Shown: positions 1-6,573 of the stretch, piece after piece
Numbering within the stretch: the stretch's first letter is position 1
Layout of the letters: every line of letters begins with the position of its first letter
NCBI GenBank assembly: GCA_003542295.1
Contig: DPKX01000252.1
Span: forward strand, 1-10,006
Length of the DNA: 10,006 nucleotides
DNA from: Candidatus Atribacter hydrocarboniphilus
GTDB lineage: Bacteria; Atribacterota; Atribacteria; Atribacterales; Atribacteraceae
Direction: 5' to 3'
Notes under the pieces: model-generated
Told to the model about the DNA's origin: nothing
Database searches by the model: none
What the model saw: the letters and a program-made list of their open reading frames with translations, nothing else
Position numbers and translations under genes: made by a program

Positions 1-540
1 CATCAGATGACGAAGAACCTCAATTTGGTAATCAGTGATGAGATCCAAGAGCCTTTCTAATTCGGTTCGATTATCAATTAGGTCAATCATGAAATTCTCA
101 AAACCTCTCAATAGCCAGGCTCTTTCCATAAGGACCCAACCCTGAGTTGAGAGAATAAAGTATTCTTTTTTCTGCCCATCCTGAAGGGGAAAGAAATCCT
201 GATATAGAATTGGATTCTGGGGATCGGGGAATTGAAAGGAATGAAAGTTTTTCCAATCAGTTAACGGATGAAAACAAGGAAGATATCCTTCTGATTTTAT
301 AAGGTCCCACCCAACCCCAAAAACATCATAATCAGTCCCCTTTTCTTCGTCTAATTTTACTTTTTTATGGGTATCGATATAGAGGAAATGGTTTCCTAAA
401 AGCTCTGGAAGCTCTTTCTCCTGAATTTGAAAATGGCTTAGAAATTCTTTTTTCATTCTCCAGGTAAAATCGATTTGGTGAGGAAGACGATCACTTCTTC
501 GGTGATGGATAGCGTAATTGACTCTTTCTTTTTTGGTCAA
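1..540 (-). CDS. URO-D superfamily protein (uroporphyrinogen decarboxylase-like / corrinoid methyltransferase-type), 3' end off the window
   Basis: The first 180 codons are present and the reading frame runs off the left edge. The N-terminus reads TKKERVNYAIHHRRSDRLP, which matches the opening helix and 'RxPxxxxDF' pattern of URO-D-like proteins (typically 'SRERVLxALNHxExDRxPxDF'). The RQAGR signature of true HemE is absent, so this is more likely one of the URO-D-like proteins related to MtaA/CmuA methyltransferases than a heme-pathway enzyme; the zinc-ligand region would lie outside the window. The start is a TTG at 540-538. It overlaps the TGA stop of the ROK kinase (TTGA) and has an AGGAGG 7 nt upstream, inside the end of the kinase gene. 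This means tight translational coupling and one shared operon. The substrate cannot be inferred. The family call is moderately sure; the function is unknown. Confidence 0.7.
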   Translation of the reverse strand, partial: MTKKERVNYAIHHRRSDRLPHQIDFTWRMKKEFLSHFQIQEKELPELLGNHFLYIDTHKKVKLDEEKGTDYDVFGVGWDLIKSEGYLPCFHPLTDWKNFHSFQFPDPQNPILYQDFFPLQDGQKKEYFILSTQGWVLMERAWLLRGFENFMIDLIDNRTELERLLDLITDYQIEVLRHLM

Positions 541-1454
541 AGTAAACCCTCCTTTTTCAGAAATGGGAGCCCAGCTGCTCCCATAACACTCGCTTTTCCC
601 TTGAAAGCCCCAAGTTTCAAATCAGGAAGAGAAAACGACCAAAATTGATGTTTAACATAATAAGATTCAACGAGCTTGAGCCAGAAATCACCAGACTCAG
701 AAACTCCACCTCCTAAAATGATGGCTTCTGGGTCAAAGATTTGAGCAATATTTGCCAGACCAATTCCAAAATAATAAGCAGCTTGATGTACGATATTGGT
801 AAAAGGGGAAATATTTTCCTGAGCTTTTTGTATAATGGTAGCACCGCTCACCGGTTTTTTAGTCAAATGGTAAGCTTCTCTTTCCATGGCACTTCCCGAA
901 GAGAGAGCCTCGAGGCACCCGGCGTTGCCGCATCGACAAAGGGGCCCACCAGGTTCAACAATAATGTGGCCTAATTCAGCTGAAATGCCTCTTGCTCCTC
1001 GAATGAATTGCCTTTCCCAGATTAATGTTCCCGAAATTCCAGTACCAACACTCACATAGACCAAATTCTGGAATTCTTTCCCAGCACCGAAAAATACCTC
1101 GGCGATGGCACCGCTCCGGACATCATGTTCTAAGTAAAACGGGAGATTGAGTTTCTCAGAAAGGATCTGAACTACCGGAACGTTTCGCCAGTTAAGATTT
1201 TCTGAATAAACCATAATGCCATGGACTATATCAACCAATCCTGGACAAGCAATTCCCATTCCAACTAACTCATTCTGGTTTTTCAATTTTTTCTGAAGTA
1301 ATTGTGTTAAAGAAACAATATCGTTTAAGACTTTTTCTACCCGTCTCTCTGGTTCTACTGGTATTTTTTCATAAGCGAGAATATCCAGTTGTTCATTTAC
1401 TAATACTCCAGCTATTTTGGTTCCTCCTAAATCTATTCCAATTGAGTACGCCAA
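537..1454 (-). CDS. ROK-family sugar kinase (glucokinase / N-acetylhexosamine kinase type)
   Basis: A 305-residue protein, the usual size for ROK kinases, with no N-terminal helix-turn-helix, so it is a kinase rather than a NagC/XylR-type repressor. Visible motifs are the phosphate-binding loop IGIDLGGTK (residues 5-13), ACPGLVD (69-75), the catalytic Asp in EHD (D111), VGTGISG (136-142), and the ROK zinc site made of H163 in ELGH with Cys173, Cys175 and Cys180 in CxCGNAGC. LGGGVSESG (247-255) is the C-terminal adenosine-loop region. The step is ATP-dependent phosphorylation of a hexose in the cytoplasm. The divergent nagA neighbour makes GlcNAc or a related amino sugar attractive, but glucose is equally possible. 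The residues around D111 (H-D-V-R) differ from the common N-D-A-N. The start is TTG at 1454 with GGAGGA 9 nt upstream. The gene is followed immediately by the coupled URO-D-like gene. Confidence 0.88.
   Translation of the reverse strand: MAYSIGIDLGGTKIAGVLVNEQLDILAYEKIPVEPERRVEKVLNDIVSLTQLLQKKLKNQNELVGMGIACPGLVDIVHGIMVYSENLNWRNVPVVQILSEKLNLPFYLEHDVRSGAIAEVFFGAGKEFQNLVYVSVGTGISGTLIWERQFIRGARGISAELGHIIVEPGGPLCRCGNAGCLEALSSGSAMEREAYHLTKKPVSGATIIQKAQENISPFTNIVHQAAYYFGIGLANIAQIFDPEAIILGGGVSESGDFWLKLVESYYVKHQFWSFSLPDLKLGAFKGKASVMGAAGLPFLKKEGLL
548..553 (-). promoter_or_regulatory. Shine-Dalgarno for the URO-D-like gene, inside the ROK coding end
   Basis: A perfect AGGAGG on the minus strand ends 7 nt before the TTG at 540-538. 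No ATG or GTG is equally well placed, so this site decides the unusual TTG start and shows that the gene is translated by coupling to the kinase upstream. Confidence 0.75.
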
Positions 1455-1476
1455 AACTTATCTTCCTCCCTGGTTA

Positions 1477-1746
1477 TCATATTTGATTATAATTAAGAAA
1501 GAAATGGATTGCATTAGATTGCACATTATTATATAGAGCCATTATATTTTTTAATGGTGTATCCGGTTGTATACTATGAGTTGCTCCTAAAATTAATATA
1601 CCAATAAGAGCAATAGGTATAATTATATAGGAATAATTTAAATGATTACGAATACAAAATACCTTTATGGCTGTTTTTCCTTTATTTAGTTGGAAATACC
1701 TTGATAAAATTTGGCGAAAATTCAGTAAAGAAAGAAGATAAAAACC
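1477..1746 (-). pseudogene. Start-less open frame with one hydrophobic segment; possible gene remnant upstream of the ROK kinase
   Basis: On the minus strand a frame stays open for 89 codons from a TAG at 1749-1747 to a TGA at 1479-1477. It has no in-frame ATG, GTG or TTG in its first two thirds; the first ATG is at 1542. The translation has a basic N-terminal part, then a hydrophobic run YIIIPIALIGILILG that could be one membrane segment, then a polar tail of about 40 residues. The stop lies 22 nt before the ROK start, the spacing expected of a gene in the same operon. I do not recognise the family. In DNA this AT-rich a run of 89 stop-free codons is not expected often, but it could still be chance. 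A decayed or 5'-truncated membrane-protein gene is the alternative to plain non-coding DNA. Confidence 0.3.
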
Positions 1747-1839
1747 CTATAAACGAGGACTAAGCTGAACTATTGCTAACTAAGATCCAAAAAATGAAAA
1801 TTAGAAAATATTTAGTGATAATTAGCATTAATATATCAT

Positions 1840-1866
1840 ATTATATAAGAAAGTTTTGATATCCAA
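1840..1866 (-). promoter_or_regulatory. Candidate promoter reading toward the ROK/URO-D-like operon
   Basis: On the minus strand a perfect -10 hexamer TATAAT (1845-1840) is preceded by TTGGAT (1866-1861) with a 15-nt spacer, or by TTTGGA with 16 nt. The spacer is short and the surroundings are AT-rich, so this is only a candidate. If used, it would give a leader of about 380 nt before the ROK start, spanning the open frame at 1477-1746. Confidence 0.3.
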
Positions 1867-1963
1867 ACCAGACTTTAAAATAAGGTTTTTTCAATTTTGA
1901 CAATATTTTCTATTAAAAACTTTGAAATTGAATTTTTAACAAAGAAAAAAGGATGATTTGAAA

Positions 1964-3121
1964 ATGAGTCGAATGGGTATTTTTGGGAATATTGTTACCC
2001 CTCAACTGGTAATTGAAAATTCAACCCTCTTAGTTGAAGAGAAAAGAATTGTGGGAATTAATAAGTCAAATGAACCAGAACCAGAAGTTGATATCAAATA
2101 TGATTTTTCAGATAAATATATTTATCCTGGTTTGATTGACCTTCATCTCCATGGTGCCTTAGGCCAAGATGTTACCGATGGCGATTCCAATGGCTTAGAA
2201 GAAATTGCCAAATATTTTGCAACCTGTGGCGTGACAGGTTTTTTAGCTACAACAGTCTCTGAAGGTTATTCTCGACTCAAAAAAGCCATAGAAACCATAT
2301 CAAAAAATAAAAAAGATCATATCACTTCTGCTCAAATTTTAGGAATTCATTTAGAGGGACCTTATTTGTCTGAAGGACGGAGAGGTGCGCATAATCTAAA
2401 AAACCTAAGAATGCCAGATCCTTTAGAGATGGAAGAATTTTTAAATATCGATCCTGGTTTGATTAAAAGAGTTACCTTGGCTCCGGAGCTACCAGGAAGC
2501 TTAGAACTCATAGAATTTTTAAGCAAACAAGGTGTTTGTGTATCTTTGGGGCACAGTCAAGCCGATCAGGAAACCTGTAATTTGGCTTACCGGAAAGGAG
2601 CACGCTTAGTAACTCATTTATTTAACGGTATGGATCCACTGAATCACCGAAAGCCTAATTTACTTTCTTTTGCCCTTGGTTTTGATGATATAACTGTTGA
2701 ACTCATTGCTGATATGATTCACGTTCATCCGGATATCATTAAAATCGCTTTCAAGTGTAAAGATGAAGATCACTTTATTGCGGTAAGCGATGCGGTTAGG
2801 CCAACTGGCTTTAAGGATGGTGAATATGAATTTGGTGGGGAATTGATGATAGTTGAGAATGGAATAGCTCGAATGAAATCAACCATGAGTTTAGCCGGCA
2901 GCACCTCTCCCCTCAACCATTGCCTTGCCAATTTACGAGCACATTTTCAAATTTCTCATCCACGATTAGCTAAAATTGGGAGCTTTATTCCGGCTCAACT
3001 TATTGGAATGGATCACCAAATAGGAAGCCTTGAAATCAATAAAAATGCCGATATTGCAATTTTTGATGACGAATTTAACTGCAATGCTACCTTTATTAAT
3101 GGCGAGCAGGTTTTTAATTAA
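1964..3121 (+). CDS. nagA: N-acetylglucosamine-6-phosphate deacetylase
   Basis: Removes the acetyl group from GlcNAc-6-phosphate to give glucosamine-6-phosphate and acetate, in the cytoplasm, for amino-sugar catabolism or wall recycling. The protein has 385 residues, the family norm. Amidohydrolase signatures appear in order: PGLIDLHLHG with the H-x-H pair (H61, H63), GIHLEGPYLS with the metal-ligand Glu (E131), SLGHSQA (H197), THLFNGMDPLNHR (H218) and AVSDAVRPTG with the catalytic Asp (D276). SLAGSTSPLN is the conserved C-terminal block. Two starts are possible: TTG at 1958 and ATG at 1964. The weak Shine-Dalgarno AAAGGA (1948-1953) is too close to the TTG (4 nt) and well placed for the ATG (10 nt), so I choose the ATG. 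The gene is divergent from the ROK kinase, whose product could supply its substrate, and converges on the FGGY kinase with only 20 bp between stops. Confidence 0.93.
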   Translation: MSRMGIFGNIVTPQLVIENSTLLVEEKRIVGINKSNEPEPEVDIKYDFSDKYIYPGLIDLHLHGALGQDVTDGDSNGLEEIAKYFATCGVTGFLATTVSEGYSRLKKAIETISKNKKDHITSAQILGIHLEGPYLSEGRRGAHNLKNLRMPDPLEMEEFLNIDPGLIKRVTLAPELPGSLELIEFLSKQGVCVSLGHSQADQETCNLAYRKGARLVTHLFNGMDPLNHRKPNLLSFALGFDDITVELIADMIHVHPDIIKIAFKCKDEDHFIAVSDAVRPTGFKDGEYEFGGELMIVENGIARMKSTMSLAGSTSPLNHCLANLRAHFQISHPRLAKIGSFIPAQLIGMDHQIGSLEINKNADIAIFDDEFNCNATFINGEQVFN

Positions 3122-3141
3122 ATAAGCGCCCGGCCATAATA

Positions 3142-4602
3142 TTAATAGACATATCCTCTTTTTTGGCATTCATCAAGAAATTGATGGTATTTTTCTTGAT
3201 ATTGAACAGATATTGATTTTTGGGGCTCATAAATCTTATTTATTTTCACCATTTTTTCACAAGCAAGAGATAAACCTCCAAATAAATGAGAGGCAGCTAT
3301 AATGCACGCACCCATCGCGGATTCAGTTGTTTTCGGTAGAAATATTGGTTTTGATAAGATGTTGGACCGAATTTGACACCAAATAGGGCTGTTTGAACCG
3401 CTTCCTGAAGAATAAATTCTTTGGATCGATGAAGACCCTAACTTTTCTAATACCTGATAACTAAATTTTTCAATATACCCTACTCCTTCAAGACAAGCAG
3501 CATAAAACTCGAGCCGACTGGCTTCTTTGCGGTTTTGGAAAAACTCAGCTTCAGGTGATGCAAAAGGAAGACGCTCCCCTTTTCTTGTCAAAGGATACAA
3601 AATTAATGAGGTGGGAAGAGGCATTTTTAATACCTGGTTGTCCCACTCTTTTAAATTTTCATTGGGAAAAAATTTTTGTAAGCACTCACCACCAGTATTG
3701 CTGGCGCCACCGGGTAACCAGTAGCCAGCTGGATGACGATGACAATAAATTCTTCCCTTGATATCTTTGATCAAATTCTCTGAGATGCCGCGAATTACTA
3801 AAGTTGTACCAATTGTACTTGAAATATCGCCAGGTAGCCTTGCTCCTGATGCAAAAAAAGAGGCTGTTCCATCAGTTGCACCTGCTATAACTTTTAAAGA
3901 AGTTGAAAGATGGAATTTTTTGGCAATTGATTTTGAAATAACTCCAGATTCTTCTCCGGTTTTTATTACTGAAGGAAGTTTTTGGGTATCGATTCCCAAT
4001 TGATCCTGAATAAAGCTTGGCCATTTCATTTCCAAAAGATCAAAACCCATTTTAAGTGAATTGGAAATATCGGATAAAATAATGTCGGTTAGTTTCAATT
4101 GTAAATAATCACAAGCGTGTAAAAATACTTTTGTTTTATCATATATTTCAGGAAGATGACTTTTAAGCCAAAACACCTTGCACAGAGCGAAAGATGGATC
4201 AAATTGATACCCGACTTTTTCAGTAAAATCCTTAGCAATACGATTTATATAGACTGATTCCTCTTTTGCCCGGCTGTCATTATACATAATAGCGGGACAA
4301 AGAGGATGATTATTTTCACCAATGGGTATGATGGTTCCAGAGGTTGAATCAATAGACAAACAGTGTATATCAGATGGAGAGTATCCATTTTTTTCTAAAT
4401 CGAAAAGGGTTTTTTGAATACAAATTTGGGTTTTTGACCACCATTCATTGGGATCTTGTTCAAACCGATCACCGAACTTATTTGAAGAAAGAATTTTTTC
4501 TTGACCATCAGCAATAATATTTCCCTCAAGGTCTGAAACTAAACATCGTATACCTTGAGTACCACAGTCGATACCTATAACTAAAGCATTATCTTTACTC
4601 AT
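3142..4602 (-). CDS. FGGY-family carbohydrate kinase (xylulokinase/ribulokinase-like)
   Basis: A 486-residue cytoplasmic sugar kinase that transfers the ATP gamma-phosphate to a ketose or polyol. Visible FGGY features, numbered from the ATG, are the phosphate-1 loop IGIDCGTQG (10-17 region, D12), EQDPNEWW (48-55), YNDSRA (about 107-112), the catalytic-base region GATDGT (D244), IGTT (264-267), GGASNTGG (298-305), and the C-terminal GSGSNSPIWCQI and ESAMGACIIA adenosine-binding blocks. Exact substrate is not readable; xylulose, ribulose or a related sugar is plausible. The frame can be extended to a GTG at 4614, but that codon lies inside the Shine-Dalgarno AAGGTGG, so the ATG at 4602 is the real start. 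No transporter or isomerase gene is visible beside it. It faces nagA tail to tail with 20 bp between stops and no obvious terminator. Confidence 0.88.
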   Translation of the reverse strand: MSKDNALVIGIDCGTQGIRCLVSDLEGNIIADGQEKILSSNKFGDRFEQDPNEWWSKTQICIQKTLFDLEKNGYSPSDIHCLSIDSTSGTIIPIGENNHPLCPAIMYNDSRAKEESVYINRIAKDFTEKVGYQFDPSFALCKVFWLKSHLPEIYDKTKVFLHACDYLQLKLTDIILSDISNSLKMGFDLLEMKWPSFIQDQLGIDTQKLPSVIKTGEESGVISKSIAKKFHLSTSLKVIAGATDGTASFFASGARLPGDISSTIGTTLVIRGISENLIKDIKGRIYCHRHPAGYWLPGGASNTGGECLQKFFPNENLKEWDNQVLKMPLPTSLILYPLTRKGERLPFASPEAEFFQNRKEASRLEFYAACLEGVGYIEKFSYQVLEKLGSSSIQRIYSSGSGSNSPIWCQIRSNILSKPIFLPKTTESAMGACIIAASHLFGGLSLACEKMVKINKIYEPQKSISVQYQEKYHQFLDECQKRGYVY

Positions 4603-4610
4603 CTTTAAGG

Positions 4611-4617
4611 CCACCTT
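4611..4617 (-). promoter_or_regulatory. Shine-Dalgarno that fixes the FGGY kinase start
   Basis: AAGGTGG on the minus strand lies 8 nt before the ATG at 4602-4600. An upstream in-frame GTG (4614-4612) is part of this motif and so cannot be the initiation codon served by it. Confidence 0.65.
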
Positions 4618-4713
4618 TTATAAAGAGTCATTCATCAACATCAAGACCCGTAAACTTTTTCATTATCCAAGCAAGAAGCGAATATCACATTTTATCTTTT
4701 CTCGGATTTTATT

Positions 4714-4728
4714 AAGGTAGAATACCTT
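4714..4728. repeat. Small perfect inverted repeat AAGGTA-GAA-TACCTT
   Basis: Six-base arms with a 3-base loop, about 110 bp upstream of the FGGY kinase start, followed on the plus strand by CTTTT. It could be an operator or a weak hairpin. No gene on the plus strand ends here, so a terminator role is unlikely. The function is unknown and chance occurrence is possible. Confidence 0.3.
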
Positions 4729-4781
4729 CTTTTAAACTAGGTCACTTTAATAGATAACCATATTCTATCCTGAAAATCCAC

Positions 4782-4801
4782 GGGCATGATAAATCAAGCC
4801 C
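4782..4801. repeat. Quasi-palindromic hairpin resembling a dispersed intergenic repeat (copy 1)
   Basis: Arms GGGCATGAT and ATCAAGCCC pair at 8 of 9 positions around a 2-base centre. On the minus strand it is preceded by TGTAG, giving TGTAGGGGC...GCCC, a form seen in many REP-like intergenic repeats. It is richer in GC than the DNA around it. That it is a multi-copy genomic repeat is inference from form; only one window is available. Confidence 0.45.
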
Positions 4802-4857
4802 CTACAAAAGAATTAAAAAATGGAGGGCACAATGTATTTCACCCGATCTTCATCTAA

Positions 4858-4882
4858 TGTAGCGACATGCCTTGGCATATCG
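4858..4882. repeat. Quasi-palindromic hairpin resembling a dispersed intergenic repeat (copy 2, opposite orientation)
   Basis: TGTAG is followed by arms CGACATGCC and GGCATATCG around TT, again with 8 of 9 pairs. The layout (TGTAG, then a 9-bp imperfect stem with a 2-base loop) is the same as the hairpin about 60 bp to the left, but in the other orientation and with different stem bases. Confidence 0.4.
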
Positions 4883-4908
4883 AATCTTGGGTTTTCATCC
4901 TCATCTGG

Positions 4909-4923
4909 TGCTGCATAGCAGCA
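4909..4923. repeat. Perfect small hairpin TGCTGC-ATA-GCAGCA
   Basis: Six perfectly paired bases with a 3-base loop, about 50 bp upstream of the rpmH operon promoter. It lies in the same GC-richer patch as the two hairpins to the left and may belong to the same mobile or repeated element. No T-run follows, so it is not a typical intrinsic terminator. Confidence 0.35.
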
Positions 4924-4970
4924 TGAAGGACTATCAATATATTACTGAATAATACAGAATTTTTCTTTAG

Positions 4971-4999
4971 TTGACCTTCTTGGATAGACTAGATATAAT
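4971..4999 (+). promoter_or_regulatory. Sigma-70-type promoter of the rpmH operon
   Basis: A -35 TTGACC (4971-4976), a 17-nt spacer and a perfect -10 TATAAT (4994-4999) on the plus strand. Transcription should start near 5006, giving a leader of about 50 nt before rpmH. This is the strongest promoter in the window, as expected for a ribosomal protein operon. Confidence 0.8.
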
Positions 5000-5057
5000 G
5001 TAAACCGCAAACTTGATAAATTTTTAAATCGAAGCAAAGAAAGGAGAAAACTCAAAA

Positions 5058-5192
5058 ATGAAAAGAACTTACCAGCCTCATAATCTAAGGAAAAAACGTA
5101 CTCATGGTTTCTTAAAGAGAATGAGTACCCAAGGGGGAAGAGATGTTATAAAAAGAAGGAGAGCAAAAGGTAGAAAACGTTTGTGTGTTTAA
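5058..5192 (+). CDS. rpmH: 50S ribosomal protein L34
   Basis: A 44-residue, highly basic protein opening [19 protein letters not shown] and continuing with [19 protein letters not shown], the almost invariant L34 sequence, with full length for the family. It is a structural protein of the large ribosomal subunit. An AAAGGAG lies 11 nt upstream of the ATG, and the consensus promoter at 4971-4999 drives the gene. It is the first gene of the operon, and its last 8 nt overlap the GTG start proposed for rnpA, the ancestral rpmH-rnpA pairing. On its left, where dnaA lies in many bacteria, there are sugar-metabolism genes instead. Confidence 0.97.
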   Translation: MKRTYQPHNLRKKRTHGFLKRMSTQGGRDVIKRRRAKGRKRLCV

Positions 5193-5553
5193 AAGTAATT
5201 TAATGGAAACCATTTCATCCTCAAAAGACTTCAAGCTAATTTTTAAAAGCGGGAAAAAAGTTGACAGTGGTCCTATACGCTTATGGTACCTCGAAAAAAA
5301 AGTTGCAAATATGAGGATATGTTTTATTGGGAGAAGTAAGAAAGCGATTTATAGAAATCGAATTCGGAGAAGGCTCAAGGAAGGTTTTAGGGTATATTTT
5401 TACCCTTTTCTATGTGACTCAAATTATGATTTAATTTTTATGAGTGATGAAAGACTCATAAGTGCTGATTTCCGTGAAATTATTCGATGGATGAGAGAGT
5501 TGCTCGAGAAGTCAGGCGTAGCGAATGGAGCTGTTTTTGGTAGTGAAAATTAG
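5185..5553 (+). CDS. rnpA: Ribonuclease P protein component
   Basis: The small basic protein subunit of RNase P, which helps the catalytic RNA cleave 5' leaders from pre-tRNAs. The 122-residue frame shows the family pattern: [16 protein letters not shown] near the N-terminus and the RNA-binding RNR motif [14 protein letters not shown] in the middle. The protein is less similar to typical RnpA over the central strand region, but length, motif and position between rpmH and yidD make the call firm. The start is uncertain. GTG at 5185 overlaps rpmH by 8 nt and gives the usual distance before the DF pair; ATG at 5203 would give a 116-residue protein without the overlap. The 3' end overlaps yidD by 29 nt. 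Confidence 0.92.
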   Translation: MFKSNLMETISSSKDFKLIFKSGKKVDSGPIRLWYLEKKVANMRICFIGRSKKAIYRNRIRRRLKEGFRVYFYPFLCDSNYDLIFMSDERLISADFREIIRWMRELLEKSGVANGAVFGSEN

Positions 5554-5770
5554 GGATTTTTTAGTAAATGCTATTGATAGGATTCTCAATTTTTACCAAA
5601 TTTATATATCTCCATCATTACCTTCAAGTTGCCGCTTTGAGCCAACCTGTTCTCAGTACGCACGTGACGCTATTCGGAAATATGGAATTTTAAAAGGCGG
5701 GATAATGGCGCTATGGAGAATATTGCGGTGTCATCCTTATTCCCGTGGTGGTTATGACCCAGTTCGATAA
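5525..5770 (+). CDS. yidD: Membrane protein insertion efficiency factor YidD
   Basis: An 81-residue protein with the complete YidD signature: [20 protein letters not shown], then [28 protein letters not shown] and a terminal GGYDPVR. The three conserved Cys are all present. YidD is a small inner-face membrane-associated protein that assists YidC-dependent insertion. It usually sits between rnpA and yidC, as here. The ATG at 5525 lies inside rnpA (29-nt overlap) without a strong Shine-Dalgarno; an in-frame GTG at 5543 is an alternative. The first residues before the FYQ motif are about 10 longer than in many homologues, so the exact start remains open. Confidence 0.93.
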   Translation: MELFLVVKIRDFLVNAIDRILNFYQIYISPSLPSSCRFEPTCSQYARDAIRKYGILKGGIMALWRILRCHPYSRGGYDPVR

Positions 5771-5787
5771 AAATAGGTGATAAAACT

Positions 5788-6573
5788 ATGTGGACTCAAA
5801 TTTGGAATGGATTAGCAGCTGCTATGGAATGGATCCTTCGGTTGTTTTATGGATGGACCCATAATTATGGAGTTTCAATAATTCTTTTAACTGCTGTTAT
5901 TCGTATAGCTCTTTATCCAGTGATTCATAAACAAAACTTGTCAACAAAAGCCATGCAGGAGTTACAACCAGAAATAAAGAAACTGCAGGAAAAACATAAG
6001 AGTGATCCTCAAAAACTCAATCAAGAAATAATGAGCCTTTATAAAGAAAAAGGAGTCAGCCCCTTGGGAGGATGCCTTCCTTTATTGATTCAGCTCCCAT
6101 TTCTGTTTGTTCTTTATAGAGTCTTAGTGAATTATGATTATGGTCAAGCAGGATTTCTCTGGTTGCCCAGCCTTTCGGCTGCTGATCCCTATTTTATTTT
6201 GCCTTTATCAATGGGATTTACGACCTTTTTGCAGCAGAGAATGACTATGCCATCTGCTGGAACCGAAGGTTCGCAACAAAATATGATCATGATGATCGTT
6301 ATGCCAATTTTTTTGGTATTTATTAGCTGGAGCCTTCCTTCAGGAGTGCTCCTTTATTGGTTTGTTTCAAATTTATTCTATATTTTCCAGCAATATATAG
6401 TAAATATAAAAACCCAAAAACCAACAGTCTCAGCAGCATCAGATCTTATAATTGAAGCCAACCCAAAAGAAGCCATTGCTGTTGTAGAAGAAGAGGAAAA
6501 GAAGGCTACTTCACGAGTTTCTTCTCCAAAGACCAAGAAAAAAGGAGGAAAGAAACATGCGAAGAAGCGTTGA
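5788..6573 (+). CDS. yidC: Membrane protein insertase YidC/Oxa1, short form
   Basis: Inserts proteins into the cytoplasmic membrane, alone or with SecYEG. The 261 residues cover only the conserved insertase core. The large periplasmic P1 domain of proteobacterial YidC is absent, and no lipobox Cys is seen at the N-terminus. Features are a hydrophobic segment near 28-46 with the conserved positively charged Arg in the groove (R39 in AVIRIALYP), a charged cytoplasmic coiled hairpin (about 55-90), SPLGGCLPLLIQLPFLFVLY (91-110), and further membrane segments near 134-150, 166-182 and 184-205. The tail is a very Lys-rich stretch (about 238-261), typical of forms that bind the ribosome. The Shine-Dalgarno AGGTGA lies upstream of the ATG. 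The 3' end overlaps jag by 17 nt. Confidence 0.96.
   Translation: MWTQIWNGLAAAMEWILRLFYGWTHNYGVSIILLTAVIRIALYPVIHKQNLSTKAMQELQPEIKKLQEKHKSDPQKLNQEIMSLYKEKGVSPLGGCLPLLIQLPFLFVLYRVLVNYDYGQAGFLWLPSLSAADPYFILPLSMGFTTFLQQRMTMPSAGTEGSQQNMIMMIVMPIFLVFISWSLPSGVLLYWFVSNLFYIFQQYIVNIKTQKPTVSAASDLIIEANPKEAIAVVEEEEKKATSRVSSPKTKKKGGKKHAKKR

Larger units (their letters stand above)
1455..1963. other. Divergent intergenic region between the ROK kinase and nagA
   Basis: About 500 bp of strongly AT-rich DNA. It holds the open frame at 1477-1746 and the minus-strand promoter candidate at 1840-1866. A TTGACA at 1897-1902 on the plus strand could be a -35 for nagA, but no good -10 follows at the right distance. 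I see no riboswitch, tRNA or clear operator palindrome. Confidence 0.5.

Noticed and set aside
1897..1925. TTGACA upstream of nagA as a promoter
   Set aside because: The -35 is perfect but the hexamers 16-18 nt downstream (ACTTTG, CTTTGA, TTTGAA) are poor -10 matches. Noted in the intergenic entry but not called.
3122..3141. Terminator between nagA and the FGGY kinase
   Set aside because: The 20-bp gap has no stable inverted repeat followed by a T-run on either strand.
4832..4918. 28-codon ORF with GGAGGG 4 nt before its ATG, in the gap upstream of rpmH
   Set aside because: Its DNA is largely made of the imperfect hairpins, the product is Ser-rich with no recognisable feature, and the Shine-Dalgarno spacing is short. 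More likely a by-product of the repeat-like sequence.
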